This document shows, piece after piece, positions 46,667 through 56,628 of a stretch of DNA of 64,000 nucleotides (position 1 is its first letter; every line of letters starts with the position of its first letter). The notes beneath the pieces are model-generated. The model was not told where the DNA came from, did no database searches, and saw nothing but the letters and a program-made list of their open reading frames with translations. The translations under genes and the position numbers were made by a program. Origin of the DNA: CAVWCW01 sp963753615 (GTDB taxonomy: Bacteria; Pseudomonadota; Gammaproteobacteria; Chromatiales; Chromatiaceae); NCBI GenBank assembly GCA_963753615.1, contig CAVWCW010000014.1, forward strand, positions 248,001 to 312,000, given 5' to 3'.

Positions 46667-47299
46667 TGTGGATAAGCTGTCGTGGAATCCCGTACCCGGC
46701 GGGTTGCGGGATTTATCCACAGCTTTATCCTCTATGGACCCACCTTGAACATACCGGCTTTGGCCTCGCTAAACGGGGACTACGTGATTGAGTTAACACG
46801 CGATTTTCGACTTATCCACAAAACACGCGGGTACTAATAACAATAATAAGCTTTTTGGATATACACAATCTCTTATTAGCAACGCCCTATTGTGATCCCC
46901 CTCGACTGTGCCGGATTCCCGTTGGCGAGCGTAGCTCCTTCGATCGGTTGGAAATCCAACTACCGCCAAGCCGAAAAATTCGGCATTGTGGATTTTGAGC
47001 ACTGAAAACTCCGCGGAAAAATCGACAGGCGCTGGCGGCTCGCTCTTTCCACTGGGGTGAACTGGCTGAAAATCAGAACTTTATGGCATAGTTTCCGGGA
47101 GCAACGAAGAACCAACGAATTCAAAAACCAGGTCTTTAAGCAGTTTCCCGAGGGAAACGCTGATTCAATCGCGTTTCTCGCGCGGGGCAGGACGCCCCGT
47201 TATTTTCAGGCGTCCAACCGCTTGAAAACGAAGGCTTTCGGAAACCCAGCTTTTTTCAGCGCCTCTCTAGGAACAATCTCAATCCTACAGTTATCCACA
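46667..47299. other. probable oriC (DnaA boxes and AT-rich element)
   Basis: The 790-nt gap between dnaA and dnaN holds consensus DnaA boxes at 46667-46675 (TGTGGATAA), 46713-46721, 46812-46820 and 47291-47299 (all TTATCCACA). An AT-rich stretch at 46831-46880 (ACTAATAACAATAATAAG and neighbours) is a candidate unwinding element. A dispersed repeat has landed between the third and fourth boxes. Confidence 0.75.
47152..47270 (+). repeat. dispersed intergenic repeat, copy 2 (inside oriC region)
   Basis: It begins GGGAAACGCTGATTC, has the palindrome GCGGGGCAGGACGCCCCGT, then GCTTGAAAAC, GGCTTTCGGAAACC and a TTTTTTC-AGCGCC-TCTAG tail, matching copy 1 (20019-20173) in opposite orientation with about 75-80% identity by eye. 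It is slightly shorter than copy 1. Confidence 0.7.
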
Positions 47300-47457
47300 A
47301 CCTGCTGCGGCAGGGATTCGTAATGGTATCGGTTCGCTGCCGACAAGGCCATGATTCTGCGAGAAAATTCCTTTCAGGCGTAAAGAGTTGGAGTGCCAGT
47401 GCAAAAACCCTATACTGCTGCTTGAAAACGAGAAATGGCCATGAATGGTGAAACCGA

Positions 47458-48561
47458 ATGCTGATTGAAACCGACCGGGACGCGATGCTGGCACCTTTGC
47501 TGCAGGCGGGAGGCATTGTCGAGCGCAGGCAAACGTTGCCTATCCTGGCGAATATCCTTCTTGAGGCCCATCCGGAGTCGCTGCACATTACCGCCACCGA
47601 CCTTGAGGTGGAACTCAAGACGCAGGCCAACGCTCGCTGTGAAGGAGAATTCAGGTGCACCATCCCCGCGCGTAAACTGTTGGACATCTGCAAAGCTTTG
47701 CCGGAAGGCGCAAAAGTTCGGTTGGAGATCGAGGGAGAGAGAGCTGTCCTGCGGTCAGGACGCAGCCGGTTTTCGCTGTCTTTGCTCCCGGCCCAGGATT
47801 TTCCCACAATCGAGCCGGTCGCCAGCAGCCAGGTGCTAGAGTTGGACCAACCTATCCTCAAGAGGTTGATAGAGCGGACCCAGTTCGCCATGGCGCAACA
47901 AGACGTACGGTATTACCTGAACGGAATGTTGTTTGAATTGGCGGATGGAATGTTGCGCGCGGTAGCGACCGACGGGCACCGGTTGTCGTTGAGTGAAGTG
48001 CCGTTTGAACTGGATGAGCCGAGCGACGGGTTTCAGATCATCGTGCCGCGTAAGGCGGTGATGGAGTTGGGGCGGCTGTTGGGTGAAGAGCAGGATAGGG
48101 TCAAGCTGGAGTTGAGCGGCAGCCATATTCGGCTGCACAGCGACGACTTGATCTTTACCAGCAAATTGATAGACGGCAAGTACCCGGAGTATCGCCGAGT
48201 CATCCCGATACCCAGCGAAAATGAGTTCACGGTTGAGCGGGAGGTGTTTCGACAAGCCCTGTCGCGGACGGCGATCCTTTCAAACGAAAAGTACCGGGGC
48301 GTCAGGGTCACCCTGAGCCCAGGACTTATGGAATTGCAGGCCCACAACCCGGAACAGGAAGAGGCGGAAGAAAAGCTGGAGGTCGAGTATCAGGGGGCGG
48401 AACTGATGATAGGCTTCAACGTGGGCTATTTGCTGGATGTGCTCAACGTGGTGGAAGAGGATATCGTCGTGGTCGACCTTAAAGACTCCAATAGCAGCGC
48501 GCTAATTTGCGGTCAGGGCAATGCCCAGAGCCGCTATGTGGTCATGCCGATGCGTCTCTAG
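47458..48561 (+). CDS. dnaN: DNA polymerase III beta sliding clamp
   Basis: The 367 residues equal the E. coli length. The N-terminus (MLIETDRDAMLAPLLQAGGIVERRQTLPIL) and the C-terminal clamp-loader surface (QSRYVVMPMRL) are canonical. It forms the ring that tethers Pol III. It lies between oriC and recF. Confidence 0.98.
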   Translation: MLIETDRDAMLAPLLQAGGIVERRQTLPILANILLEAHPESLHITATDLEVELKTQANARCEGEFRCTIPARKLLDICKALPEGAKVRLEIEGERAVLRSGRSRFSLSLLPAQDFPTIEPVASSQVLELDQPILKRLIERTQFAMAQQDVRYYLNGMLFELADGMLRAVATDGHRLSLSEVPFELDEPSDGFQIIVPRKAVMELGRLLGEEQDRVKLELSGSHIRLHSDDLIFTSKLIDGKYPEYRRVIPIPSENEFTVEREVFRQALSRTAILSNEKYRGVRVTLSPGLMELQAHNPEQEEAEEKLEVEYQGAELMIGFNVGYLLDVLNVVEEDIVVVDLKDSNSSALICGQGNAQSRYVVMPMRL

Positions 48562-48623
48562 AGAAACGGGTTTACTTCCCCGTTTCCTTAGGGTGCGCTG
48601 AGGGGCGCAATATGTAGTGAGAT

Positions 48624-48657
48624 ACCGGGGTCAGCCAAGGGGCGGCCCCGGTTTTTG
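48624..48657 (+). terminator. Rho-independent terminator after dnaN
   Basis: ACCGGGG (48624-48630) pairs with CCCCGGT (48646-48652) and is followed by a TTTTG tract. A separate hairpin GAAACGGG/CCCGTTTC (48563-48586) directly follows the dnaN stop. The rest of the 340-base gap to recF shows no credible gene. Confidence 0.65.
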
Positions 48658-48899
48658 TTGTCCGGCTAGTTCAGCGAGCTTTCGCTGCTCCTTGGGTGGT
48701 TTCTCGGCATGGTCATTGTCCTTCTTGGTGAGTCAGACTTCGGATCGGACGGTGCGCAGGCCGCTACAGGCCGCTTTTCTCTGACGCTTCGCAATTGCGT
48801 CACTAATGAGGGTTGTTGCGACTCATCGAGCTTTTCCAGAGACACTCTCTGCACCCCGCCCAGTCGGCGAAAATAGGTTTCCGGTATTTCTAGGCGGCG

Positions 48900-50114
48900 A
48901 TGAGAGTCGACCATATCGATATCACCAACCTCCGGATTTTCGAACAGGCGGAGTTATCGGCCGGGCCCCGTATTAATTGGATCAGCGGCGGCAATGGGGC
49001 GGGCAAGACTTCTATACTGGAAGCCGTTTATATGCTCGGTCGGGGCCGCTCTTTTCGGCGCGCCAGGGTGGAGCCGGTGGTCCGTAACGGGGCGGCGGCG
49101 ATTCGCTTGGTGGCACGTGGAATACGCAGCAACGGGGTAGATTGGACGATCGGACTCGAGCGTAGGGGCGCAGGGGCGCTGCTGAGAATGAACCGCAAGA
49201 ACGTAAAGCGGATGTCCGACATCGCCCGGGGATTTCCGATGCAAGTGATCGCGCCGAATACCTACGAGATCCTGGAGCGGGGGCCAAGCTACCGGCGGCG
49301 CCTGATCGATTGGGCAGTGTTCCACGTGGAACATCAATACCGCGAGAGCTACGCCGAGTTCGAGCGCGCCCTGCGGCAACGAAATGCGGCCCTTCGGTCC
49401 GGAGATGGGAGCTTCCGCCTCTGGGATTCGGAATTGGTCCGGGCAGGCGAAAGAATTCATCAGGCCCGGTTGCGGTTGGTCGCTCGTCTGTGCGAGGAGT
49501 TCGCGATCCTGGGCGAGGGAGCCGGATCTCCGGCACCAATCGATCTGGATTACCGGCAGGGTTGGGCTGCAGACAAATCTTTGGCCGCGGCGCTGGGAGC
49601 GAATGCGTCCTCAGACGCCCGCCGGGGTTTTACGCAATCGGGGCCCCACAAGGCAGACTTGGTGTTGACGAGGCGCGGGAAGTTGGTTGCGGAGTCCTTG
49701 TCCCGAGGGGAACTGAAGCGCTTGGTGGTGCGTCTCCAGTTGGCCATCGGCGGCGCTATCGAGGGTCTTTCTGGCGAGCGTTCGATAATGCTGGTGGACG
49801 ACCTCGGCGCCGAATTGGATCGGAACAGCCGGGAGTGGGCGCTGGAACTGCTCAATGCCGCCGGTTGCCAGACCTTCATCACCGCTATGGACTCCCGGAA
49901 ACGGGCCTATTCGACGGGCCGGGCTACGCGCATGTTCCACGTGGAACATGGCCGAATAACGCCAGGCCGAGGTTTGACGCCCGTTCTGTACGCGCGCCTC
50001 AGGGTAGATAGCCCGCTTCACGCCTTGTGCCCCATTAGCCGCTTTAGAAACCCGTCAGCCCCGCAATGGCTCTATCCATGTATAATATTCAGCCCGCTGA
50101 CTGGAGATGCACCA
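48900..50114 (+). CDS. recF: RecF recombination protein, no stop codon before gyrB
   Basis: The ATG at 48900 opens MRVDHIDITNLRIFEQAEL. Walker A is SGGNGAGKTSILEAVYMLGRGRSFRR, the signature is SLSRGELKRLVVRLQLA and Walker B is IMLVDDLGAELD. RecF helps load RecA at gaps. Family similarity ends near MFHVEHGR (about 49955), but no in-frame stop follows. The frame continues through 50 atypical residues straight into the gyrB ATG at 50115. A TAA lies in the +1 frame at about 49956, so a lost base could explain this. The end given is the gyrB start, not a proven terminus. Both parS sites lie inside this gene. Confidence 0.88.
49318..49333. promoter_or_regulatory. parS centromere site 1
   Basis: The perfect 16-bp palindrome TGTTCCACGTGGAACA matches the ParB-binding parS form known from pseudomonads. 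It encodes FHVEH within RecF. Confidence 0.88.
49933..49948. promoter_or_regulatory. parS centromere site 2
   Basis: This is a second perfect TGTTCCACGTGGAACA, 615 bp from the first, near the end of the RecF-coding region. It encodes FHVEH again. With parAB 15 kb away this marks the partition locus. Confidence 0.88.
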
Positions 50115-52520
50115 ATGTCTTACGACTCCTCGAATATCAAAGTCCTCAGGGGATTGGACGCGGTCCGCAAGCGCCCTGGGATGTATATCGGCGACACCGA
50201 TGATGGTACCGGGCTGCACCACATGGTGTTCGAGGTCGTGGATAATTCTATCGATGAGGCTTTGGCCGGGCATTGCACCAACATCAAGGTGACCATCCAT
50301 GCCGACGAGTCGGTCACGGTTAGTGACGATGGCCGCGGCATTCCGGTGGATATCCACCCGGAGGAACAGCGTTCGGCGGCAGAAGTGATCATGACCGTAC
50401 TGCATGCCGGCGGTAAATTCGATGACAACTCCTACAAGGTTTCCGGTGGGCTGCACGGGGTCGGGGTATCGGTGGTCAATGCCCTGTCGGAATCCCTGGA
50501 TCTGGAGATTCGCCGCGAGGGTCGGCTCTATCGCCAACACTACAGCTTGGGGGAACCCAGTGCGCCGCTGGCCGATGTCGGCGAAGACGGACAGCAAGGG
50601 TACCCAGATCCGCTTTCGCCCCAGTGGCGAAATCTTTACCAATATCGAGTTTCACTATGAGATCCTCGCCAAGCGACTGCGCGAGTTGTCCTTTCTAAAC
50701 TCCGGCGTACTTATCTCGCTTAACGACGAGCGTACCGACCGTCACGACAAGTTCGAATACCAGGGCGGCATCCGCGCTTTCGTTGAACACCTGAACCGCA
50801 AAAAGACTGCCTTGCACTCCCAGGTCTTCTACTTCTCTGCCGAGCGCCAGGACATCTCCGTCGAGATTGCCATGCAATGGAACGAGTCTTACCAGGAAAA
50901 CGTTTTCACTTTTACCAATAATATCCCCCAGCGCGACGGCGGAACCCATTGGCCGGTTTTCGCGCCGCACTGACCCGGACCTTGAACCAGTACGTCGAGC
51001 GGGAGGGACTTGCCAAGAAGCATAAGATCGCCGCCACCGGTGACGATGCCAGAGAGGGCCTCACCGCGGTGGTCTCCGTTAAGGTGCCAGATCCCAAGTT
51101 CTCCGCCCAGACCAAAGACAAACTGGTTTCCTCGGAGGTTAAGGGCATCGTCGAGGGTCTTTGCGCCGAGCACTTCTCCGACTTTCTGCTGGAGAATCCC
51201 GGGGAAGCGAAGATTATTGTCAACAAGATGCTCGACGCCGCTCGGGCTCGGGAAGCCGCTCGGAAAGCCCGGGAGATGACCCGGCGCAAGGGGGTGCTCG
51301 ACATTGCAGGTCTACCGGGAAAACTGGCAGATTGCCAGGAAAAGGACCCGGCCCAGTCAGAACTTTATCTGGTGGAGGGAGATTCGGCCGGCGGTTCCGC
51401 CAAGCAGGGCCGCGACCGTCGGTTTCAAGCGATACTCCCCCTCAAGGGAAAGATCCTAAATGTGGAGAAGGCCCGTTTCGACAAGATGTTGTCCTCGGCA
51501 GAGGTAGGGACTCTGATCACGGCGCTTGGTTGCGGAATTGGGCGTGAGGAGTTCAACCCGGACAAGCTCCGCTATCATCGCGTTATCATCATGACGGACG
51601 CCGATGTGGACGGCGCCCATATTCGCACCCTGTTGCTGACCTTCTTCTACCGCCAGATGCCGGAGTTGATTGAGCGTGGCCATATCTATATTGCCCAGCC
51701 CCCTCTGTACAAGGTGAAAAAGGGCAAGCAGGAGCAATACCTGAAGGACGACGCGGAGCTGCGGCACCACCTGCTCAACGCCGCTTTGGAAAACGCGGAG
51801 ATCCACGTCGACCTGGAGGCGCCGCCTTTATCGGCTATCGCGTTGGAACAGTTGGCGCGGGAATTCGTTGCGGTGGTCGGCAGCATTGATCGCCTGGGAC
51901 GCCGCTACGACCGTGCCTTTCTGGAGAAGCTGATCTACATGCCTGAAATCGGCGGCGATAGTTGGCGCGACGCCGCGGGCATGGAGGGCTGGACCAGCGA
52001 ACTGCAGGGGTTGTTGAATGTCGACCAAAAGCCTTCGACCCGCTACGAAATCCATGCGGTGCTTGCCGACGAGGGCGAGAGTGGGGCTCTGCGGGTCGTT
52101 CAGCTTTCCCACGGTATTCCCACAGAGACCAGGGTTCCGGCAGAGTTTTTCGCCACCAGCGAATACCGTCGCATCCGCGAACTCGGCGGGCACCTTGAGG
52201 GTTTGGTGGGTGAGGGTGCCTATGTGCTGCGCGGCGAGCGGCGCAGCGAGATCACGAGCTTTAAACAGGCACTGGAGTGGCTCATGGAGGAGGGTAAGCG
52301 TGGCCAGCACATCCAGCGTTACAAGGGGTTGGGCGAGATGAATCCGGACCAGCTGTGGGAGACCACAATGGACCCGAACAGTCGGCGTCTGTTGCTGGTA
52401 AATATCGAAGACGCAGTGTCCGCGGACGAGATCTTCACCACCTTGATGGGCGACCAGGTGGAGCCGCGCCGTGAGTTCATCGAGCAGAACGCCCTGACGG
52501 TGGAAAACCTGGACGTGTGA
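50115..52520 (+). CDS. gyrB: DNA gyrase subunit B, two compensating frame disruptions
   Basis: Starts MSYDSSNIKVLRGLDAVRKRPGMYIGDTDD and ends VEPRREFIEQNALTVENLDV; 2406 nt equals 802 codons, like E. coli. The ATPase signature (DDGRGIP, GGLHGVGVSVVNALS) is intact. Near 50592 an extra G shifts the frame (removal gives VGETDSKGTQIRF). Near 50953 a base is missing (addition gives GGTHLAGFRAALTR), restoring the original frame. The TOPRIM region (VEGDSAGGSAKQGRDR, DADVDGAHI) and C-terminus are complete. The nature of the changes and the essential role indicate sequence errors. Confidence 0.93.
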
Positions 52521-52847
52521 TTCGACGCCGGGCGATAGCGCGGCCAGGTCATCAGTTGGCCGAAGAAATGTCCGAAGCAGCCAGCGGCGGTTATTAACGC
52601 CGCGACAATCACTAGCAGTAGAAATTAAATTCCTTATTTTTCAATTGGATAGGTGAATTCTGGCTGCGCTGATATCCGGTCCCAGACGACGGAAGAGCGA
52701 TCTCAGCGAAGGTAGGACCGAACGCCTAACGAGTGGTATGAGCTCGAGTTCTCGTTGAAGATACAGCTCAAGGGGCTCGCCAGACGACTGGCTTCCTTGG
52801 GGGCGCCTCGGACCTTGTTGCCGGCCGCCGCGCTCAAGGCTCTGGGC
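52521..52847. other. convergent intergenic gap gyrB / acyltransferase
   Basis: About 330 bases. A weak stem CGGCG-GTTATTAA-CGCCG lies near 52583-52600, but I see no T-tailed terminator and no credible gene. Confidence 0.4.
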
Positions 52848-53603
52848 TCAGTCGGCGCCTTCCGCTGCTCCCCGCGATTCCGCCGGCAGGCTGCCCGGCA
52901 GGCGTGCCACTTCAGTCTCGATCCAAGTCTCCGTCTGTTCCAGGATCTCCCTGGCCGAGCGTCCCCTGCTCTCTATAGGCGGGCCAATAACCACGCGCAC
53001 CGTACCCGGATACTTGCGCAGGCTGCGCCGGCTCCAATAAACCCCTGCGTTATGGGCGATGGGCAGCACCGGGTAGCCAGATTTCTCTGCCAGCAGGGCA
53101 CCTCCCAGACCGTAGCGCTTGCGGGTCCCCGGGGCTGTCCGGGTGCCCTCCGGGAAAATCATCACGTAGCGGCCATTCTCCAGATGCGCCTTGCCTTGAT
53201 CAATAAGCTGCTTGACCGCGCGCCGTCCGGCGGAGCGGTCTATAGCGATCGGGCGGGCCCGGGCGAGGGCCCAACCGAAGATTGGAATCCGCATCAATTC
53301 CCGCTTCAGCACCCAGGCCTGATTGCCCGGTAAGATGCAGCGCAGGGCAATGGTCTCCCAGGCAGACTGGTGTTTGGCGAGGACGATGCAATTACTTGCC
53401 GGAATGTGTTCGCTACCTTCGACCTGGAAGTCGAGCCCGCATATCCATTTGAGGAGCCAGAGATTGACGTGCCCCCAGCCGGCGGCGAGGGCGCCCACTT
53501 GTTGGTCGCTCAGCCAGCGGCCGAGCAGCCAGATCGGCATTGCGAACACCAGGGTGCTCAGCAACAGCAAGATAAAGAAGATCTGCGAGCGAAATAGGAT
53601 CAT
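52848..53603 (-). CDS. PlsC-like 1-acyl-glycerol-3-phosphate acyltransferase
   Basis: These 251 residues start MILFRSQIFFILLLLSTLVFA, an N-terminal membrane anchor. The acyltransferase motif 1 is KHQSAWETIA, an HX4E form in place of HX4D. Motif 3 is FPEGTRTAPG and motif 4 is VLPIAHNAGVYW. It likely transfers an acyl group to lysophosphatidic acid in phospholipid synthesis, at the inner membrane. The HX4E variant is common in this subfamily. It is transcribed with gmhB upstream (45 nt). Confidence 0.88.
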   Translation of the reverse strand: MILFRSQIFFILLLLSTLVFAMPIWLLGRWLSDQQVGALAAGWGHVNLWLLKWICGLDFQVEGSEHIPASNCIVLAKHQSAWETIALRCILPGNQAWVLKRELMRIPIFGWALARARPIAIDRSAGRRAVKQLIDQGKAHLENGRYVMIFPEGTRTAPGTRKRYGLGGALLAEKSGYPVLPIAHNAGVYWSRRSLRKYPGTVRVVIGPPIESRGRSAREILEQTETWIETEVARLPGSLPAESRGAAEGAD

Positions 53604-53648
53604 TGGGGCTCCGCGGCGGTGTTGAGGTGGCACCGGTGCTCCGATAGT

Positions 53649-54191
53649 TCAGCGCTCGTCCAGCAAGGCGTCTACCGCCTGGGCCAAGTCGTCGTATACG
53701 GGGACGCGCTCTGCCAGTCCCGGCTCCTGAATAAGGGTCCGGGCCCCTTTGCCGGTGCGCACCAAAACGGGCTGGGCGCCGACCGCCTGGGCCGCCTGGA
53801 TATCGCGCAAGCTGTCGCCTATGGCTGGAGCGCCTTCGCAGTGGCAGTGGAAGCGGCGTGCGATCTCTTCGAACAGCCCGGGGGCCGGCTTGCGGCAGCG
53901 GCAGCCGTCGTCGGGGCCGTGGGGGCAAAAGAAGATGGCATCCAGGTGCCCGCCGTAACGGCCCAACTCATTGTGCATCTTTCGATGGATCGCGTTCAGG
54001 GCTTGCATGTCCAACAGGCCGCGGGCGATCCCGGACTGGTTGGTCGCCACCACCACCCGAAAGCCCTCGTGATTGAGTCGCGCGATGGCCTCCAGGCTGC
54101 CGGGGATGGCTTGCCACTCGTCGGGCGATTTGATGAAGGCCTCGGAGTCCTGGTTGATGACCCCGTCCCTATCCAGTATCACAATTTTCAT
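53649..54191 (-). CDS. gmhB: D-glycero-beta-D-manno-heptose-1,7-bisphosphate 7-phosphatase
   Basis: The start MKIVILDRDGVINQDSEAFIKS (54191) contains the HAD nucleophile Asp in DRDG. Across 180 residues it has VVVATNQSGIARG and the zinc-binding CPHGPDDGCRCRKP motif (four ligands), then GDSLRDIQAAQAVGA. It dephosphorylates heptose bisphosphate for LPS core synthesis. It lies between the acyltransferase and MazG-like genes. Confidence 0.92.
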   Translation of the reverse strand: MKIVILDRDGVINQDSEAFIKSPDEWQAIPGSLEAIARLNHEGFRVVVATNQSGIARGLLDMQALNAIHRKMHNELGRYGGHLDAIFFCPHGPDDGCRCRKPAPGLFEEIARRFHCHCEGAPAIGDSLRDIQAAQAVGAQPVLVRTGKGARTLIQEPGLAERVPVYDDLAQAVDALLDER

Positions 54192-54204
54192 GGCGCGCTG
54201 CCGA

Positions 54205-54540
54205 TCAGTCGACGTCGCGGAATTCAGAGACCCGGATGCGGCCATTGATCATGCGCGCATCGCGTTGCTGCAGCTTATGCATCTTGTCCCAGAATGCTTG
54301 GTTTAGGTCGAAGCCTTGCGCAATGGCCGTGCCCATCACAAGAATCAACAAATCCGCCACTTCTTCCGATAGTGAGTCCTTACTTTTACCTTTGGTGACG
54401 CAGCTGGAGATCTCCCCCAGCTCCTCCGCCATCAGGGCCACCCGATAGGTCATTTCCTCACCGCCGGTCTCCCGGAACCGGTGTTTGTGATGGAAGGCTT
54501 GCACCGCCGACAGCATCTCCTGGTAGGAATCGGGATTCAT
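54205..54540 (-). CDS. MazG-like nucleotide pyrophosphohydrolase
   Basis: This 111-residue all-alpha NTP-PPase has the acidic metal-binding motifs EELGEISSCVTKGK and SLSEEVADLLILVMG. Such enzymes hydrolyse nucleoside triphosphates to monophosphates, and a house-cleaning role is inferred. It lies 13 nt upstream of gmhB and 15 nt after glyS. Confidence 0.8.
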   Translation of the reverse strand: MNPDSYQEMLSAVQAFHHKHRFRETGGEEMTYRVALMAEELGEISSCVTKGKSKDSLSEEVADLLILVMGTAIAQGFDLNQAFWDKMHKLQQRDARMINGRIRVSEFRDVD

Positions 54541-54555
54541 CGATTTTCGTTTCTC

Positions 54556-56628
54556 CTATTGTAGCCGGGAGATGTCTGCTACCCCGAGGAACAGCGCCTC
54601 CAGGGAGCGGAGCAGGGCCAGGCGGTTTTGCCGCAGCGCGTCGTCGTCGCACATCACCATTACCTGGTCGAAGAATTCATCCACCGGCTCGCGCAGGGTC
54701 GAAAGTTCTGTGAGGGCTTCGCGGTAGCGGCCGGCGGCGAACAGCGGCGCCAGCTCGACCGTATGACCTTGCACCAGTCCGGCCAGCCGGCGTTCCGAGT
54801 CCTCCTGCAACAGGCCGATAGCAGGCTGAGGCGGGATGGGCTCCTCGGCCTTACGCAGGATGTTGCGGATGCGCTTGTTGGCTGCCGCCAGGCTCGATGC
54901 CTCCGGCAGGGAGCGGAACGCCGCCACAGCATGCATCCGGCGGTCGAAGTCGCTAGGACGGGTCGGCCGACGCGCCAGCACCGCGTCCACCAAGTCGGGG
55001 GCCAGGCCGCGCTCGGCATAATAGGCCTTGAAGCGCTCCATCATGTAGTCGAACACCTCAGGTACCGCGGCCTCCGCCTCGACCTGGCCTCCCAGGCTTC
55101 GCGCCGCGGAATGCAGCAGTTGTTCCAGGTCCAATTCAAGCGGGGTTTCGATCAAAATGCGGAGCACCCCGAGCGCGGCCCGGCGCAATCCGAACGGGTC
55201 TTTAACGCCGCTTGGCTTCTGGCCGATGGCGAATATGCCGACCAAGGTGTCGAGGCGGTCGGCGATCGCAAGGGCCCGACCGCAGGCGGTTTCGGGCAGC
55301 CGATCGCCGGCATGTCGTGGCAGGTAGTGCTCCTCCATGGCGGCGGCGACCTGGGCGTCCTCGTTCCCGGCCCGGGCATAGTGGCGGCCCATAGTGCCCT
55401 GCAGGCTAGGGAACTCGCCGACCATCAGAGTCAATAGATCGCATTTGCACAGCTCGGCCGCGCGGCCGGCCAGCAGCGGGTCCAGTTCCAGCTCGGGGGC
55501 AATCTCGCGAGCCAGTTGGGCTACGCGCTGGGATTTTTCGAACAGGCTCCCAAGCCGCTTTTGGAACACCACTCCTTTGAGCCCCTCGATATGGGCCCCC
55601 AACGGCCGCTTCAGATCCTGCTCCCAGAAGAAGGCGGCGTCGCTGAAGCGAGGCCGGATCACTCGCTCGTTGCCCGAGCGCACCTGCTCAGGATCGCGGC
55701 TATCTATATTGGCCACCGCGATAAAATGGGGCTGCAGGGCCCCGTCCGAGTCCACCACCGGGAAGTATTTCTGATGTTCCTGCATGGTCTTGACGAGCGC
55801 CTCGGCCGGGACCTCCAGGAAACGCTCGTCGAAGTTGCCGAGGATCGGCACCGGCCATTCCACCAACGCGGTGACCTCGTCGAGCAGATCCGGATCAATC
55901 ACCGCCTGAAGACCTTGGGCCTCGGCGATCGCCTGAACCTGGGCATGGATCCGTGCGCGCCGCTCCTCGTGGTCGGCCAGCACCCGACCGGGTTCCCGCA
56001 GCAGTTCCGCATAGGCGTCGGGACGCGTGATCTCGATCTCGCCCGGGTGGTGAAAGCGATGGCCGCGGGTGGTTCGGCCTGCTTCTACGCCCATCACCCG
56101 GGCCCGGATCGGCTGCTCGCCGAGAAACAGTACTACCCAGTGCACCGGGCGCACGAACTCCTCGCTGCGGTCGCCCCAGCGCATGCGCTTGGGGATCGGC
56201 AGCGCTGCGAGGGCCTGCTCGACCATTTCCGGCACCATCTCGGCCGTGGCCCGACCGGGCTGGACCTGGCGGAACACCAGCCAACTGCCCTTGGCGGTAT
56301 CCTGGGTTTGCAGCTCTGCCACCTCGACGCCGCAGGAGCGGGCAAAGCCCTGGGCCGCCTTGGTAGGCTTGCCGTCCTTATCGTAGGCAGCCCGAAGAGC
56401 GGGGCCCTTGCGCTCGACTTGCCGATCGGCTTGGGCCAAGTCGAGGCTGCGCACCAGCAGGGCCAGGCGGCGAGGGCTGGCAAAGCGGCGTATCGATTGA
56501 AAACCGAGGGAGCGTTGGTCTAGCGCGGCGGCAAAGCTGTCGTGAAGCGCCTTCGACAGGCTGCCGAGGGCCTTCGGCGGTAGTTCCTCGGTGCCGATCT
56601 CGACCAGCAGGTCCTGTTGCTCAGCCAT
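54556..56628 (-). CDS. glyS: glycyl-tRNA synthetase beta subunit
   Basis: This 690-residue protein (E. coli 689) begins AEQQDLLVEIGTEELPPKALGSLSKAL and has RWGDRSEEFVRPVHWVVLFLG. The C-terminal anticodon-binding helical domain is intact. With GlyQ it forms the alpha2beta2 enzyme. The start overlaps the glyQ stop by 8 nt. Confidence 0.97.
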   Translation of the reverse strand: MAEQQDLLVEIGTEELPPKALGSLSKALHDSFAAALDQRSLGFQSIRRFASPRRLALLVRSLDLAQADRQVERKGPALRAAYDKDGKPTKAAQGFARSCGVEVAELQTQDTAKGSWLVFRQVQPGRATAEMVPEMVEQALAALPIPKRMRWGDRSEEFVRPVHWVVLFLGEQPIRARVMGVEAGRTTRGHRFHHPGEIEITRPDAYAELLREPGRVLADHEERRARIHAQVQAIAEAQGLQAVIDPDLLDEVTALVEWPVPILGNFDERFLEVPAEALVKTMQEHQKYFPVVDSDGALQPHFIAVANIDSRDPEQVRSGNERVIRPRFSDAAFFWEQDLKRPLGAHIEGLKGVVFQKRLGSLFEKSQRVAQLAREIAPELELDPLLAGRAAELCKCDLLTLMVGEFPSLQGTMGRHYARAGNEDAQVAAAMEEHYLPRHAGDRLPETACGRALAIADRLDTLVGIFAIGQKPSGVKDPFGLRRAALGVLRILIETPLELDLEQLLHSAARSLGGQVEAEAAVPEVFDYMMERFKAYYAERGLAPDLVDAVLARRPTRPSDFDRRMHAVAAFRSLPEASSLAAANKRIRNILRKAEEPIPPQPAIGLLQEDSERRLAGLVQGHTVELAPLFAAGRYREALTELSTLREPVDEFFDQVMVMCDDDALRQNRLALLRSLEALFLGVADISRLQ

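Noticed and set aside
48666..48914. Leftward 82-codon frame between dnaN and recF
   Set aside because: No ribosome site and low-complexity composition; it overlaps the recF start.
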